The notes: a model not told the origin generated them from the sequence alone. Positions 16,873 through 26,038 are shown, numbered from the stretch's first letter. The stretch is 64,000 nt of DNA from Planosporangium flavigriseum (GCF_011947225.1 NZ_JAATVW010000008.1:1-64000); one strand, 5' to 3'. Program-made: numbers and translations.

Positions 16873-16881
16873 ACGCGCCGG

Positions 16882-17769
16882 CTAGCCGATCGCGTCCACG
16901 ATCTGCTCCGCGCGCTGCTGGTGCTTGGCGTACGCGTCCGGGAAGGCCGACACCTGGACCCGCTGCGCCGCGACGGTGACGGCAAGCTGCTCCCAGCCGG
17001 GGATCTGGATGAGCGCGGCGTAGAACCGGCGCGCGGATTCCTTCGGGTCCATCAGCTGGTCGACGTTTCCCCAGTTCGGCCGCTGCTGGAACAGCCCGAT
17101 CGAGTCGTGGTCGTACCCCACGCCCTGGTTCGGGTGGTCCATCGACCCCGCTACGCCCGGGTTGGCGAGGACCTGCAGGTTGCTCTCCTGCAGGGCGGTG
17201 GAGATCGCCACCACGAACGCGCGGCGCGACAGGTTCATCTCCTTGCCCGCCTCGACGATGGCGATGGCGTTGTCCATCTGCGCCTGGCTGAGCCCGGCGA
17301 CCGGAGGGCGCTTGGTCGGGGTCGGCGGGGGCGGGGGCGAGGCCGGTGACGGGGTCGCCGACGCCGTTGTCGAACTGGCCTGGGGCGTGCCGGGTGGGCT
17401 CGTCTGCGGACTGGCCTGCGGGCTGTCGGGCGAATCAGTCGCTGAGCTGCTGGGCGACGCGGTCGCGCGGTCGCTCAGCGACCGATTCGCCCTGGAGTTC
17501 GCCGCTGCCGCGCGTTCGTTCGCGTCGGCGAGCACCGCGCTGGCATCCGGAGTGGTGGCCGGCTGGGCCGTGGTCGACGCGAGGGCCCAGGGGGCACCGA
17601 GGGCCAGGGCCGTGACGCCCGCTGCTAGTGCGGTCGTACGCCAGGGAGTACCCCAGAAGGACGTGGATTCTGTGGAGTGGCGGCCTTGGCGGCGGTAGCG
17701 CCGGAGATAGCCGGAGAGGCGTTCTGTTGCTTTGTGATGCGTCTGGTCGCTGCCGAAGTCGCTGGGCAC
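16882..17769 (-). CDS. Secreted lysozyme/transglycosylase-like protein
   Basis: 295 residues with a basic N-terminus, a hydrophobic export segment at about residues 44-65 (TTALAAGVTALALGAPWALA), a coiled stretch, a Ser/Pro/Thr-rich linker to about residue 155, and a C-terminal helical domain beginning AQMDNAIAIVEAGKEMNLS. This domain, with ALQESNLQVLANP, YDHDSIGLFQQRPNWG and a final helix, is the lysozyme-like module found at the ends of many actinobacterial cell-wall proteins; the glutamate in LQES is the likely catalytic acid. It probably works on peptidoglycan outside the cell. Sits next to the C39-like gene, a second wall-active protein. Confidence 0.7.
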   Translation of the reverse strand: MPSDFGSDQTHHKATERLSGYLRRYRRQGRHSTESTSFWGTPWRTTALAAGVTALALGAPWALASTTAQPATTPDASAVLADANERAAAANSRANRSLSDRATASPSSSATDSPDSPQASPQTSPPGTPQASSTTASATPSPASPPPPPTPTKRPPVAGLSQAQMDNAIAIVEAGKEMNLSRRAFVVAISTALQESNLQVLANPGVAGSMDHPNQGVGYDHDSIGLFQQRPNWGNVDQLMDPKESARRFYAALIQIPGWEQLAVTVAAQRVQVSAFPDAYAKHQQRAEQIVDAIG

Positions 17770-17783
17770 CCGGCGAGCTTAAG

Positions 17784-18299
17784 TCATGTCTCATTTGGTG
17801 TCTCATTTGGTGTGGGCGGAACCACAGGGTTGTCGCGGTCCGATCCGACGGATGTCGTTCGGGCTCTGTCGGATCGGCTGCCGCGACCGGTACGACCGGC
17901 CCTGGCGGCCTCCTCTTTTGCGGCCTGGGTGGCGATCGAGTCAACCAGGCCGGGCGGCCAGTCGGCGCCGGCGCGGGCGAGAACGGCCTCGTGGAGCTGG
18001 CTCCACAGGCCGGCTGCCGTCCACTCGGTGAACCTGCGGTGGGCGGTGGCCCGGGTAACCCCGAACGTCGACTCGGGCAGCTTCCACCAGGAGTGCCCAG
18101 CCCCGGTCAGATACAGCACCGCGGCGAGCACGCGGCGGTCGTCGACGCGTCGACGACCGCCGCCCTGGGGTCGAACCGGGGTCGCCGGGATCAGCGGGGC
18201 GACGACCTCCCACAGTGAGTCGGGGGCCCATCGGGTGATCGCGTCCTCATCCACGGGGCTTGATCCTGGCTCAGTTCGTCCCGGATCCGAGCGAGACAC
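17784..18299 (-). pseudogene. IS5-family transposase remnant (N-terminal part)
   Basis: The frame opens with WAPDSLWEVVAPLIP, RPQGGGRRRVDDRRVLAAVLY and a FGVTRATAHRRFTEW helix-turn-helix, the N-terminal DUF4096 region of IS5-group transposases. After VDSIATQAAKE the expected DDE catalytic domain is absent and the frame ends in an unrelated arginine-rich tail with a duplicated NETP (12-bp repeat TCTCATTTGGTG at 17789-17800 and 17801-17812). No terminal inverted repeats were identified. It lies directly ahead of the iron transporter and is best read as a decayed insertion. Confidence 0.75.
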
Positions 18300-18385
18300 G
18301 CCCTATCGCCATGCCGCGTCGGCCGCCGATGTGCTGAGGCGCACTCCGATGACCCCGGCTCGACGGCTGGACAGCACCCTTGCCA

Positions 18386-18404
18386 TGAGCTTAGGCTCGC
18401 CTAA
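18386..18404 (+). promoter_or_regulatory. Iron box (IdeR/DtxR-type operator)
   Basis: TGAGCTTAGGCTCGCCTAA matches the 19-bp IdeR consensus (TTAGGTTAGGCTAACCTAA) at 15 positions, with the TTAGGC..GCCTAA core intact. It lies 29 bp ahead of the ATG of the iron-binding lipoprotein gene, so the following ABC operon should be repressed when iron is plentiful. Confidence 0.8.
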
Positions 18405-18432
18405 CAAAGGTTGGCCTTACTTAAGGAGCACG

Positions 18433-19470
18433 ATGGGTACGGGTGGACGGCGGGTACTGGCGGTTGTGGCCGCGCTGACTGTCGCATTGGGAGCGGCGGC
18501 CTGCGGCGGCGGTTCGAAAGAGGCCGGGTCGGCCGACTCTTCGAAGACGATCACCCTGTACAACGCGCAGCACGAACCCATGATGAAGGCGCTGGTCGAC
18601 GGCTTCACCAAGGAGACCGGGATCAAGGTCAAGTTCCGCAACGGCAAAGACTCGGAGCTGGCCAACCAGCTCGTCCAGGAGGGCGCGGCGACCCCGGCCG
18701 ACGTGTTCGTCACCGAGAATTCCCCGGCGATGACGCTCGTGGACAGCAAGGGCGGATTCGCCAAGCTCGACGGCGCGACGTTGAGCCAGGTGCCGAAGCA
18801 GTACGTACCGTCCACCGGCAACTGGATGGGCTTCGCCGCCCGCTCGACGGTGTTCGTGTACAACTCCAAGCAGGTCACCAAGGAGCAGCTGCCGGCGTCC
18901 ATCATGGACATCACGCAGCCGCAGTGGAAGAACAAGATCGGCGTCGCCGCCGCCGGGGCGGACTTCCAGGCCATCGTCAGCGCCATTCTCGCGGTGAAGG
19001 GCGAGGCCGCGACGGCCGAGTGGCTCAAGGGCCTGAAGGCCAACGCGAAGGTCTACCAGGGCAACGGCGCGGTGATGAAGGCCGTCAACGCCGGCGAAAT
19101 CTCCGCCGGCGTCATCTACCACTACTACTGGTACAACGACCGGGCCGAGTCGGGTGCCAACAGCAAGGACACCGAGCTGCTCTTCTGGGGCAACAAGGAC
19201 CCCGGCGCGTTCGTCAGCGTCTCCGGCGCCGGCGTGCTCAAGGCCAGCAAGCACCAGGCCGAGGCGCAGCAGTTCGTGACGTACCTGACCGGCAAGGCCG
19301 GGCAGAAGATCCTCGCCGACGGCAACTCCGGGGAGTACTCCATCTCGGCCGAGGTTCCCACCAACTCCAAGCTCAAGCCGCTCAGCGAGCTCAGCCCGCC
19401 GGACGTGGACGTCGCCAAGCTCAACGGGCCGAAGGTGGTCGAGCTGATGCAGCAGGCAGGCCTGCTCTGA
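18433..19470 (+). CDS. Iron(III) ABC transporter substrate-binding lipoprotein (Fbp type)
   Basis: 345 residues. A lipoprotein signal ends at the lipobox LGAAAC. The mature protein starts with TITLYNAQHEPMMKALVDGF and continues with VFVTENSPAMTLVD, YNSKQV and VIYHYYWYNDR; the paired tyrosines in the YHYYWYND segment are the ligands used by FbpA-type ferric-ion binding proteins. It would capture ferric iron outside the membrane and deliver it to the permease encoded next. AAGGAG lies 5 nt before the ATG. An iron box at 18386-18404 precedes it. First gene of a three-gene operon. Confidence 0.88.
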   Translation: MGTGGRRVLAVVAALTVALGAAACGGGSKEAGSADSSKTITLYNAQHEPMMKALVDGFTKETGIKVKFRNGKDSELANQLVQEGAATPADVFVTENSPAMTLVDSKGGFAKLDGATLSQVPKQYVPSTGNWMGFAARSTVFVYNSKQVTKEQLPASIMDITQPQWKNKIGVAAAGADFQAIVSAILAVKGEAATAEWLKGLKANAKVYQGNGAVMKAVNAGEISAGVIYHYYWYNDRAESGANSKDTELLFWGNKDPGAFVSVSGAGVLKASKHQAEAQQFVTYLTGKAGQKILADGNSGEYSISAEVPTNSKLKPLSELSPPDVDVAKLNGPKVVELMQQAGLL

Positions 19471-19496
19471 CCAGCAACTCTTTCAAGTGGACAGGG

Positions 19497-21023
19497 GTGG
19501 GGCGCCGCGTCGCGACGTACCCGCCCCTGCTGCTCGCCGTATGCGTCCTTGTCGCCCTCGTCGCCGCGATCCCGCTGGCCTTCGTCATCGGGTACACGGT
19601 CAGCACCGGCTGGGACGAGGCGTGGCGGCTGCTGGTCCGTCCCCGCGTCGGCGACCTGCTCGTCAACACGGTCCGGCTCACGCTGGGCTGCATGGTCGGA
19701 TCGGCCGCGCTCGGAACCGGCGCGGCCTGGCTGGTGGAGCGCACCAACCTGCCCGGCCGGCGGATCTGGAACGCGCTGCTGGCCGCGCCCCTCGCAGTGC
19801 CGGCGTTCGTGACCAGTTTCGGCTGGGTATCGCTCACCCCGGCGGTCGAGGGGTACTGGGGCGCGCTGCTCATCGTCACGATCTCGTACTACCCGCTGGT
19901 CTACCTGCCCACCGCGGCGGCGCTGCGTGGTCTGGACCCCGCCCTGGAGGAGAGCGCCCGCGCGCTCGGCCACGGGCCGTGGCGTACCTTCGCCCGGGTC
20001 GTGCTGCCGCAGCTTCGCCCCGCCGTACTGGGCGGTTCGCTCTTGGTCGGGCTGCACCTGCTCGCCGAGTTCGGCGCCCTGCAGATGCTGCGGTACCCGA
20101 CGTTCACCACCGCGATCTTCGACCAGTACGAGTCGGCGTTCAGCGCCCCGGCGGCCAACATGCTGGCCGTGGTCCTGGTCGGCCTCTGCGCGCTGCTACT
20201 GACGGCCGAGTTGCGACTGCGCGGACGGCGGCGGTATGCCCGCGTGGGCCGGGGCGCGGCCCGCACCGCCGAACCCGTACGGCTGGGCGGTGCGACCGTC
20301 CCGGCCCTCGCGGCCGTGTTCGGCGTGGTGGTGCTCGCGCTCGGGGTGCCGCTCGGCAGTCTGGTGCACTGGCTGGTCGTCGGCGCGTCGACGGCGTTCC
20401 CGGTCGGCGACCTCGCGGCGACCGCTGGGGCCTCCATCGGCCTGGCGCTGGTCGCGGCGCTGCTCACCACCGCGCTGGCGCTCCCGGTCGCGTGGCTGTC
20501 CGTGCGGCACCGGGGGAGCGTCAGCACCCTGCTGGAGCGCAGCACCTACATCGCCAACGCGCTGCCAGGCATCGTCGTCGCCCTGGCGCTCGTGACGGTG
20601 TCGATCCGCTTCGTGCCGGCCGCGTACCAGACGACCGGGCTGTTGCTGGCCGGGTATGCCATCCTCTTCCTGCCCCGGGCGATGGTCAGCGCTCGGGCGG
20701 CGATCGCGCAGGCGCCCCCGGGCCTCGAGGACGTCGCCCACTCCCTGGGCACCCGCGGCGCGGCCACGCTGCGGCGGGTGATCCTGCCGCTCATCGCCCC
20801 GGGGATCGGGGCCGGCGCCGCGCTGGTGTTCCTCGCGGTCGTCACCGAACTCACCGCGACGCTGCTGCTGGCGCCCACCGGTACCCGGACCCTGGCCACC
20901 CAGTTCTGGACCTACAGCAGTGACATCGACTACGGTGCCGCCGCGCCCTACGCTGCTCTGATGGTGATCATCTCGGCGCCGGCCACCTACCTGCTCACCC
21001 GAAGTTCCAGGAGTACGTCATGA
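19497..21023 (+). CDS. Iron(III) ABC transporter permease (FbpB type)
   Basis: About 508 residues with around twelve membrane segments in two homologous halves, as expected for FbpB-type fused permeases. Each half has an EAA-type loop that docks the ATPase: EESARALGHGPWRTFARVVLP in the first (about residue 155) and EDVAHSLGTRGAATLRRVILP in the second. GTG 19497 is the first standard start codon after the binding-protein stop; a CTG overlapping that stop is possible but unproven. The 3' end overlaps the ATPase gene by ATGA. Confidence 0.87.
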   Translation: MGRRVATYPPLLLAVCVLVALVAAIPLAFVIGYTVSTGWDEAWRLLVRPRVGDLLVNTVRLTLGCMVGSAALGTGAAWLVERTNLPGRRIWNALLAAPLAVPAFVTSFGWVSLTPAVEGYWGALLIVTISYYPLVYLPTAAALRGLDPALEESARALGHGPWRTFARVVLPQLRPAVLGGSLLVGLHLLAEFGALQMLRYPTFTTAIFDQYESAFSAPAANMLAVVLVGLCALLLTAELRLRGRRRYARVGRGAARTAEPVRLGGATVPALAAVFGVVVLALGVPLGSLVHWLVVGASTAFPVGDLAATAGASIGLALVAALLTTALALPVAWLSVRHRGSVSTLLERSTYIANALPGIVVALALVTVSIRFVPAAYQTTGLLLAGYAILFLPRAMVSARAAIAQAPPGLEDVAHSLGTRGAATLRRVILPLIAPGIGAGAALVFLAVVTELTATLLLAPTGTRTLATQFWTYSSDIDYGAAAPYAALMVIISAPATYLLTRSSRSTS

Positions 21024-22063
21024 CCGCACTGACGATCCGCCAGCTCACCAAGAGCTTCGGGCCCGTCCAAGCGCTCGCCGGGGTGGACCTCGACGTACCC
21101 GCCGAGAGCCTCACCGCCGTGCTCGGCCCGTCCGGCTGCGGAAAGACCACCCTGCTGCGGATGGTCGCCGGGTTCCTGAGCCCCGACAGCGGCACGATCG
21201 CCTTCGGCGACCAGCAGGTCGCCGGCCCCGGCGGAACCGTCCCGCCGCAGCGCCGCCGGGTCGGGTACGTGCCGCAGGAGGGCGCGCTGTTCCCGCATCT
21301 CGACGTCGCCGCGAACGTCACCTTCGGGCTGCCCCGCGCCGCCCGCCGCGCCCGGAAGCGCGTGGACGAGCTTCTCGACCTCGTCGAGCTCGACCGCCGG
21401 GTCGCCACACGGTACCCGCACGAACTCTCCGGTGGGCAGCAGCAGCGCGTCGCCCTCGCCCGTGCGCTCGCTCCGCAGCCGTCGGTCGTGCTGCTCGACG
21501 AGCCGTTCTCGTCCCTGGACGCGGCGCTTCGGCTCAGTACGGCCCGCGCCGTCGCGCAGGCCCTGCGCACCGCGCACGCCACCGCCGTCCTGGTCACCCA
21601 CGACCAGGACGAGGCGCTGTCCCTGGCCGATCAGGTCGCGGTCATGCGGGAGGGGCGGCTGGTCCAGGTGGGTACGCCGGACACCGTGTACAGCAGCCCG
21701 ACCGACCCGGCGGTGGCCGAGTTCGTCGGCGCCGCGGTGCTCCTGCCGGGAACGGTCGACGGCCAGCGGGCCGAGTGCGCGCTGGGGACCCTGACCGTCG
21801 CGCCCGGATCCGTTCAGGGACCCGCGCAGCTCGTCATCCGGCCCGAGCAGATCCAACTCTCGCGCGATGGCGGCAACGGGGGGATCGTCGCACGGGTGGG
21901 GGAGGTGGCCTACTTCGGTCACGACGCCACCGTCCGGCTCCACCTTGAACCCGGCGGGCCCGAGGTGGTCGCCCGCGTCATGGGCGCACGGACGCCGGAT
22001 CCAGGGGCGCGGGTACGGCTGTCCGTCGATGGCGTCGTAGCCGCCTACCCGAGCACGAACTAG
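21020..22063 (+). CDS. Iron(III) ABC transporter ATPase (FbpC type)
   Basis: 347 residues. Walker A is GPSGCGKTT near residue 36, the signature is LSGGQQQR near 137, Walker B is VVLLDEPFSSLD, and the switch histidine is in LVTHDQDEAL. A C-terminal TOBE-like domain (PGTVDGQRAECALGTLTV, RPEQIQLS) is present, as in FbpC and PotA relatives. It powers import through the upstream permease. The ATG overlaps the permease stop. Confidence 0.9.
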   Translation: MTALTIRQLTKSFGPVQALAGVDLDVPAESLTAVLGPSGCGKTTLLRMVAGFLSPDSGTIAFGDQQVAGPGGTVPPQRRRVGYVPQEGALFPHLDVAANVTFGLPRAARRARKRVDELLDLVELDRRVATRYPHELSGGQQQRVALARALAPQPSVVLLDEPFSSLDAALRLSTARAVAQALRTAHATAVLVTHDQDEALSLADQVAVMREGRLVQVGTPDTVYSSPTDPAVAEFVGAAVLLPGTVDGQRAECALGTLTVAPGSVQGPAQLVIRPEQIQLSRDGGNGGIVARVGEVAYFGHDATVRLHLEPGGPEVVARVMGARTPDPGARVRLSVDGVVAAYPSTN

Positions 22064-22113
22064 TTACCGCCCGTAACCGTCTGACCGCCGACCCATGTGG
22101 GCGAGTCAGCTGA

Positions 22114-22314
22114 TCACGTGGCCCGGTCAGCACCGTTGTGGGGATCGTGACGTTCTTCGCCGGGCTCTCCCGGCTCGGCGCCAGCACCACCGCGACCCTG
22201 TCCACCCTCGAACCCGTGGTCACGGTCGGGTCCGCCGCCCTCCTGCTCGTACGGGCCTCCCGTACCCGCGAGCTGGCACCGGCACCCCCGGCGGCAGTCA
22301 GTCGGCAGCGGTAG
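22114..22314 (+). pseudogene. C-terminal remnant of an EamA (DMT) transporter
   Basis: After a stop at 22111-22113 the frame reads VSTVVGIVTFFAGLSRLG, ASTTATLSTLEPVVTVGSAA, LLLV and ends AVSRQR. The STLEPVVTV motif is a hallmark of the last repeat of EamA-type exporters. Only about 60 residues remain and the expected start, first repeat and most helices are gone. Its tail overlaps the end of the converging MFS gene by 17 bp, so the region has probably been rearranged. Confidence 0.7.
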
Positions 22315-23932
22315 GTCGGACCGGGCGTAGCTCCGGCTTGTGCTTCAGCGCCTCGGCCCAGATCAGGTGCCGTATTCGCGGCTCGGCGCCGTCGATCAGC
22401 AGGCTGCGGGCCTCGGCCTCCAGGTTGCGCTCCCAGACGGTCCCGCGCTCCAGATGCTGGCGCAGGTGCTCGTGCCAGGTCGCAACGGTGAAGGTCTCCA
22501 GAAACAGCGTCGGGTCCTCGGCGTCCCGGAAAAGGCCCCAGTTGGTCCCGCCGGTTCGCTTGCGGGACCGGCTGACCTGGCGCATCACCTTCACGAACGC
22601 GTCGGCGTTCTCCGGCGGGACCGGCCACTCCAGGGTGACCAGGACCGGGCCGGCCCGGGAGTCGACGTCGAGCGCGGGTGGCTCCGGCCAGTGCGCGATC
22701 GTGCTCACATCCAGCCGGGGCTCCGGCAGGTGCAGTGCCCGCATGCTGACCGCGGCGGCGACGACCAGCCCGGCCGCCGGGACCACGAACGCGGTACGCA
22801 CGCCGGCCAGGTCGGCGACCGTGCCCCAGCCGAACGCGCCCAGGGCCTGGCCGCCCATGAACGCGACCTGGTAGTAGGCGAGGGCCCGGGCCCGGGTCCA
22901 GGCTGGGAGCAGCACCTGAGCCGTGCCGTTGAGCGTCGACAGCACGCCGATCCACGCCGCCCCCGACACCACCAGCGCGACGACCGCCGGCAGCGGCGAC
23001 CGGGACAGCCCGATCACCGCCATCATGGCCGCGAAGGTCAGCGTCGCACCGGTCACCACCGCGTTCGTGCCGACCCTGGCACGGATGCGGGGAACGATGA
23101 ACGCGCCGGCCGCTGCGCCGAGGCCCAGACAGGCCAGCAGCAGCCCGTAGCCGCCGGCGCTGAGCCGCAGGGGGCCCCGAGCCAGGGCGGGCAGCAGCGC
23201 CCACAGCGCGCTCGCGAAGAGGACGAAGAGGGCCAGCCTCGCGAGTACGGTGGCGAAGCGCGGCGCGTGCCGGGTGTAGCGCACGCCCGCCCGGACGGCG
23301 CCCACGATGTGCTCGGCGCCCAGCGGGCGGTGGTCGGGCGGCCGTTTCCACCGGTAGAGCACCAGCAGCACGCCGAGGAACGACAGCGTGTTGAAGGCGA
23401 AGGTGGATACCGGGCCGATGGTGGCGATCAGCGCCCCACCCAGGGCCGGGCCGACCGCCGCGGCCAGATTGGCGTTCGCGCCGCCGAGGTACGCCGCCTG
23501 CGGGATCTCTTCGGGGCTGACTAACTCGGGCGTGACCGCCTGGAACGTCGTGATGGACAGTGCGCCCCCGACGCCGATGAGAGCGATCAGCAGGAGCAGG
23601 AGCGGTGGATTCACCAGCCGGGCGGCGGTCAGCAGCGTCAGCGCCGCCGCGGCCGCACACATCACCGACTGGCCGGCGATCAGCAGGCGGCGCCGGTCCA
23701 CGATGTCGCCGAGCGCCCCGGCGGGTACCACGAGCGCGAAGATCGGCAGCGTGTTGGCGGTCTGCACGAGCGCCACGAACAGTGGACCGACCCCGAGGTC
23801 GCCCATCAGCCACTGCGCGCCGACCGTCTGTGCCCAGCCGCCCGTGATGGTCGCGAACTGGGCGAAATACAGATCGCGAAAGGTCCGCCTGCGCAGTGGC
23901 GCCCAGGCGCGTACCGCAACGGCCGGCTGCAT
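22298..23932 (-). CDS. MFS exporter (DUF894/EntS type) with C-terminal ABM-like domain
   Basis: 544 residues. Residues 1-410 form a twelve-helix MFS transporter; the opening FRDLYFAQFATITGGWAQTVGAQWLM, the GALGDIVDRRRLLIAGQ loop 2-3 motif and AYLGGANANLAAAVGPALGG fit the DUF894/EntS group of small-molecule and siderophore exporters. From about 430 it has a soluble dimeric alpha/beta domain like antibiotic-biosynthesis monooxygenases: PVLVTLEWPVPPENADAFVKVM and TFTVATWHEHLRQH. The substrate is unknown; its position next to an iron uptake operon hints at a siderophore or a related product but this is only context. Confidence 0.78.
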   Translation of the reverse strand: MQPAVAVRAWAPLRRRTFRDLYFAQFATITGGWAQTVGAQWLMGDLGVGPLFVALVQTANTLPIFALVVPAGALGDIVDRRRLLIAGQSVMCAAAAALTLLTAARLVNPPLLLLLIALIGVGGALSITTFQAVTPELVSPEEIPQAAYLGGANANLAAAVGPALGGALIATIGPVSTFAFNTLSFLGVLLVLYRWKRPPDHRPLGAEHIVGAVRAGVRYTRHAPRFATVLARLALFVLFASALWALLPALARGPLRLSAGGYGLLLACLGLGAAAGAFIVPRIRARVGTNAVVTGATLTFAAMMAVIGLSRSPLPAVVALVVSGAAWIGVLSTLNGTAQVLLPAWTRARALAYYQVAFMGGQALGAFGWGTVADLAGVRTAFVVPAAGLVVAAAVSMRALHLPEPRLDVSTIAHWPEPPALDVDSRAGPVLVTLEWPVPPENADAFVKVMRQVSRSRKRTGGTNWGLFRDAEDPTLFLETFTVATWHEHLRQHLERGTVWERNLEAEARSLLIDGAEPRIRHLIWAEALKHKPELRPVRPTAAD

Positions 23933-24363
23933 TGGGGACCGGGTACCCGTCAGGTCCGGCCGTACACGTACCGTTCCGGACCCGCCTGGGGCGGCGCGGC
24001 GCGGCCCGACGCCCCAGGCGCGCGTCTATTCCGAGGAGGGCACGTGTTTTACCGGCGGGGGCCCGGGTAGAGCGGTTGCTGCCCGGGCACCCCACCCGCC
24101 CGAGGCTTGTCATGACGTACACCGCGGGTAATGGCCCGGCCCGCCGTGGCCATTCCTTCGACTCTGTCTGGGCCGGCGTCGTCCCGGTCGGCACAGGGTC
24201 ACGCTCCTGACGGACGCAGCTGTGGCGAGGCGTCGCCACGGCCGCTGACCATGCCTGCGCACCGACGGGTGCGCCGTTCCGGCGTCGGTCTGGCCACGGC
24301 CAGCACAGCGCCGTAGGCCCTGCACCGCACTGCGCTTCAGCGGCGTATCTGGAGGTACAGGCT
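23933..24363. other. Intergenic region without recognisable genes
   Basis: About 430 bp separating divergent genes. A GC-rich arm pair (GCCCGGGTAG..CTGCCCGGGC, about 24061-24089) could form a hairpin. GGAGG at about 24351 serves the next gene. I recognise no riboswitch or RNA gene here, though the length leaves room for one. Confidence 0.4.
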
Positions 24364-26022
24364 GTGAACTATGCGCTGTTCATCGGATCGTTCTTCCTGG
24401 TCATAGCGCTGGCTTGGCTGTCGATGCCCTCCCATCAGCCGAGCGCGGCGAGCCGCACCTACCGCACCGCGTTCCTCGTCAGCCTCGCGCTGATGTCGGC
24501 GGTCTGCTGGCTGTTGCGCATCGCCCATTCGGTGCCGCCGTCCGCGTGGTGGTACGTGGTGGCCGGCGCCCTTTTCGGGGGGATGACGGCCACCGCGGTG
24601 GACGTCGGGGTCGCCGAGGATACGACGCCGCTATCCGTCGGCACCCGGATGGACGCGCCGGCGGGTCGGCACGACCCCTGGCGGAAGCGGTTGACGGCGC
24701 TATGCGTCGCTGTTGTGGCGTTCGCCGCCGTCGTGACCACGCTTCCACTGTGGATCGTCATCGTCGGGCTCATCTGGATCGAAGAGCCCGGCCCGATCTT
24801 CGTCTCCAGGAGATCGCTCCGCGCGGACGGGACGGCCTCCCGACTGCTGAGGTTCCGGTGTGTGCGGTCCGACGGGCGGACGCTCGTGGTCGGTCTCCTG
24901 CTGCGGCGCCTGCGCCTCGTCCGCCTGCCCCAGATGGCCGCCGTGCTGGTCCGCGCCGTCAACGCCCTCCGGCCCCGACTCCGGCCCCGACCTCGTACCG
25001 CCGCCCGGTCGCTGGCGCGCCGGCCCATCGCGGCGCCGGTGGCGGCCGTGGCGACCGTTCTCCTGGTCGGCGCCGTGGCGGTTGCCGCGCTGGACGTCCA
25101 GACGCCGCGGCAGCAGCCCGTGTTGAAGGGGCCCGTGCGCGGGCTGGCCGTGCCGCAGGCGTTCGACCCGGCCGAGGGCGCGGTGCTGCCCAATCGCCGG
25201 GTGGTCGCGTTCTACGGGGTACCCGGGGCCGCCCAGACCGGGCCGGCGGCGACGCTCGACGCCGGGGTGCTGGACCGGCTGCGGGCGCAGGGCGCGGAGT
25301 ACGAGAAGCTCGACCCGGCCCATCCGGTCGCGCTCGGGATCGACCTGGTCGCCAGCGTGCCCGACTCCGACCCGGGGCCGGCCGGCACCTACAGCCACCG
25401 GCTCGACGGCGCCACCATGGACCGGTACGTCGACTTCTGCCGGACCAACGGGCTGCTGCTCTTCCTGGATCTCAGCTTCGGCTGGTCGGACCCGCGCCAG
25501 GAGCTGGAGCACTTCATGTCGTACCTGGCGCTGCCCTTCGTGCACCTGGCGATCGACCCGGAGTGGATGTTTCCCCGCCACAACGGAGTGCCCGGCATAA
25601 ACCTGTCAAACGTGCGGGCCGACGACCTGAACCCGCTGATCACCGCGATGGCGGAGCTGCCGGTCAAGTACCGGATTCCCCGCAAGATCGTGATCATCCA
25701 TCAGTTCCGGCCGACCGGAGACGGCATGTCGGACCCGTACGATCCCGGCAACGCCGAGATCGCCGACAAGCGCAACCTGGTCGACGACCCACGGGTGGAC
25801 CTCGTCGTGCACGTCGACTCGGTGGGCGGCTGGGTCGGTGACATCCCGACGAAGGTCGAGCAGTACGACGAGTGGATCCGCCGGGACATGAAGCGCTTCA
25901 GAAACTTCCAGTACGGCGGGTTCAAGATCTTCTACCAGATCGAGTCGAAGAACCGCCTGATGACACCGGCGGAGGTCATGAAGTTGAAGCCCCCGCCCAT
26001 GGTGGTCACCTACGGCAACTGA
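24364..26022 (+). CDS. Membrane protein with degenerate sugar-transferase-like segment and extracytoplasmic domain
   Basis: 552 residues. The first 160 include four hydrophobic segments. Then comes EEPGPIFVSRRSLRADG followed by LLRFRCVRSDGR and LLRRLRLVRLPQMAAVL, which echo, in order, the GPxFFxQxRxGxxG, KFRTM and LRK..LDELPQ motifs of bacterial undecaprenyl-phosphate sugar transferases but lack their acidic catalytic residues. A further helix (VAAVATVLLVGAVAVAAL) precedes an outside domain of about 310 residues (VVAFYGVPGAAQTG, IDLVASVPDSDPGP, VHLAIDPEWMFP, KIVIIHQFRP) that I do not recognise. GGAGG precedes GTG 24364. It may be an inactive transferase relative turned into an envelope protein. 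Confidence 0.6.
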   Translation: MNYALFIGSFFLVIALAWLSMPSHQPSAASRTYRTAFLVSLALMSAVCWLLRIAHSVPPSAWWYVVAGALFGGMTATAVDVGVAEDTTPLSVGTRMDAPAGRHDPWRKRLTALCVAVVAFAAVVTTLPLWIVIVGLIWIEEPGPIFVSRRSLRADGTASRLLRFRCVRSDGRTLVVGLLLRRLRLVRLPQMAAVLVRAVNALRPRLRPRPRTAARSLARRPIAAPVAAVATVLLVGAVAVAALDVQTPRQQPVLKGPVRGLAVPQAFDPAEGAVLPNRRVVAFYGVPGAAQTGPAATLDAGVLDRLRAQGAEYEKLDPAHPVALGIDLVASVPDSDPGPAGTYSHRLDGATMDRYVDFCRTNGLLLFLDLSFGWSDPRQELEHFMSYLALPFVHLAIDPEWMFPRHNGVPGINLSNVRADDLNPLITAMAELPVKYRIPRKIVIIHQFRPTGDGMSDPYDPGNAEIADKRNLVDDPRVDLVVHVDSVGGWVGDIPTKVEQYDEWIRRDMKRFRNFQYGGFKIFYQIESKNRLMTPAEVMKLKPPPMVVTYGN

Positions 26023-26038
26023 CGGCAGCCTGCAGTCT

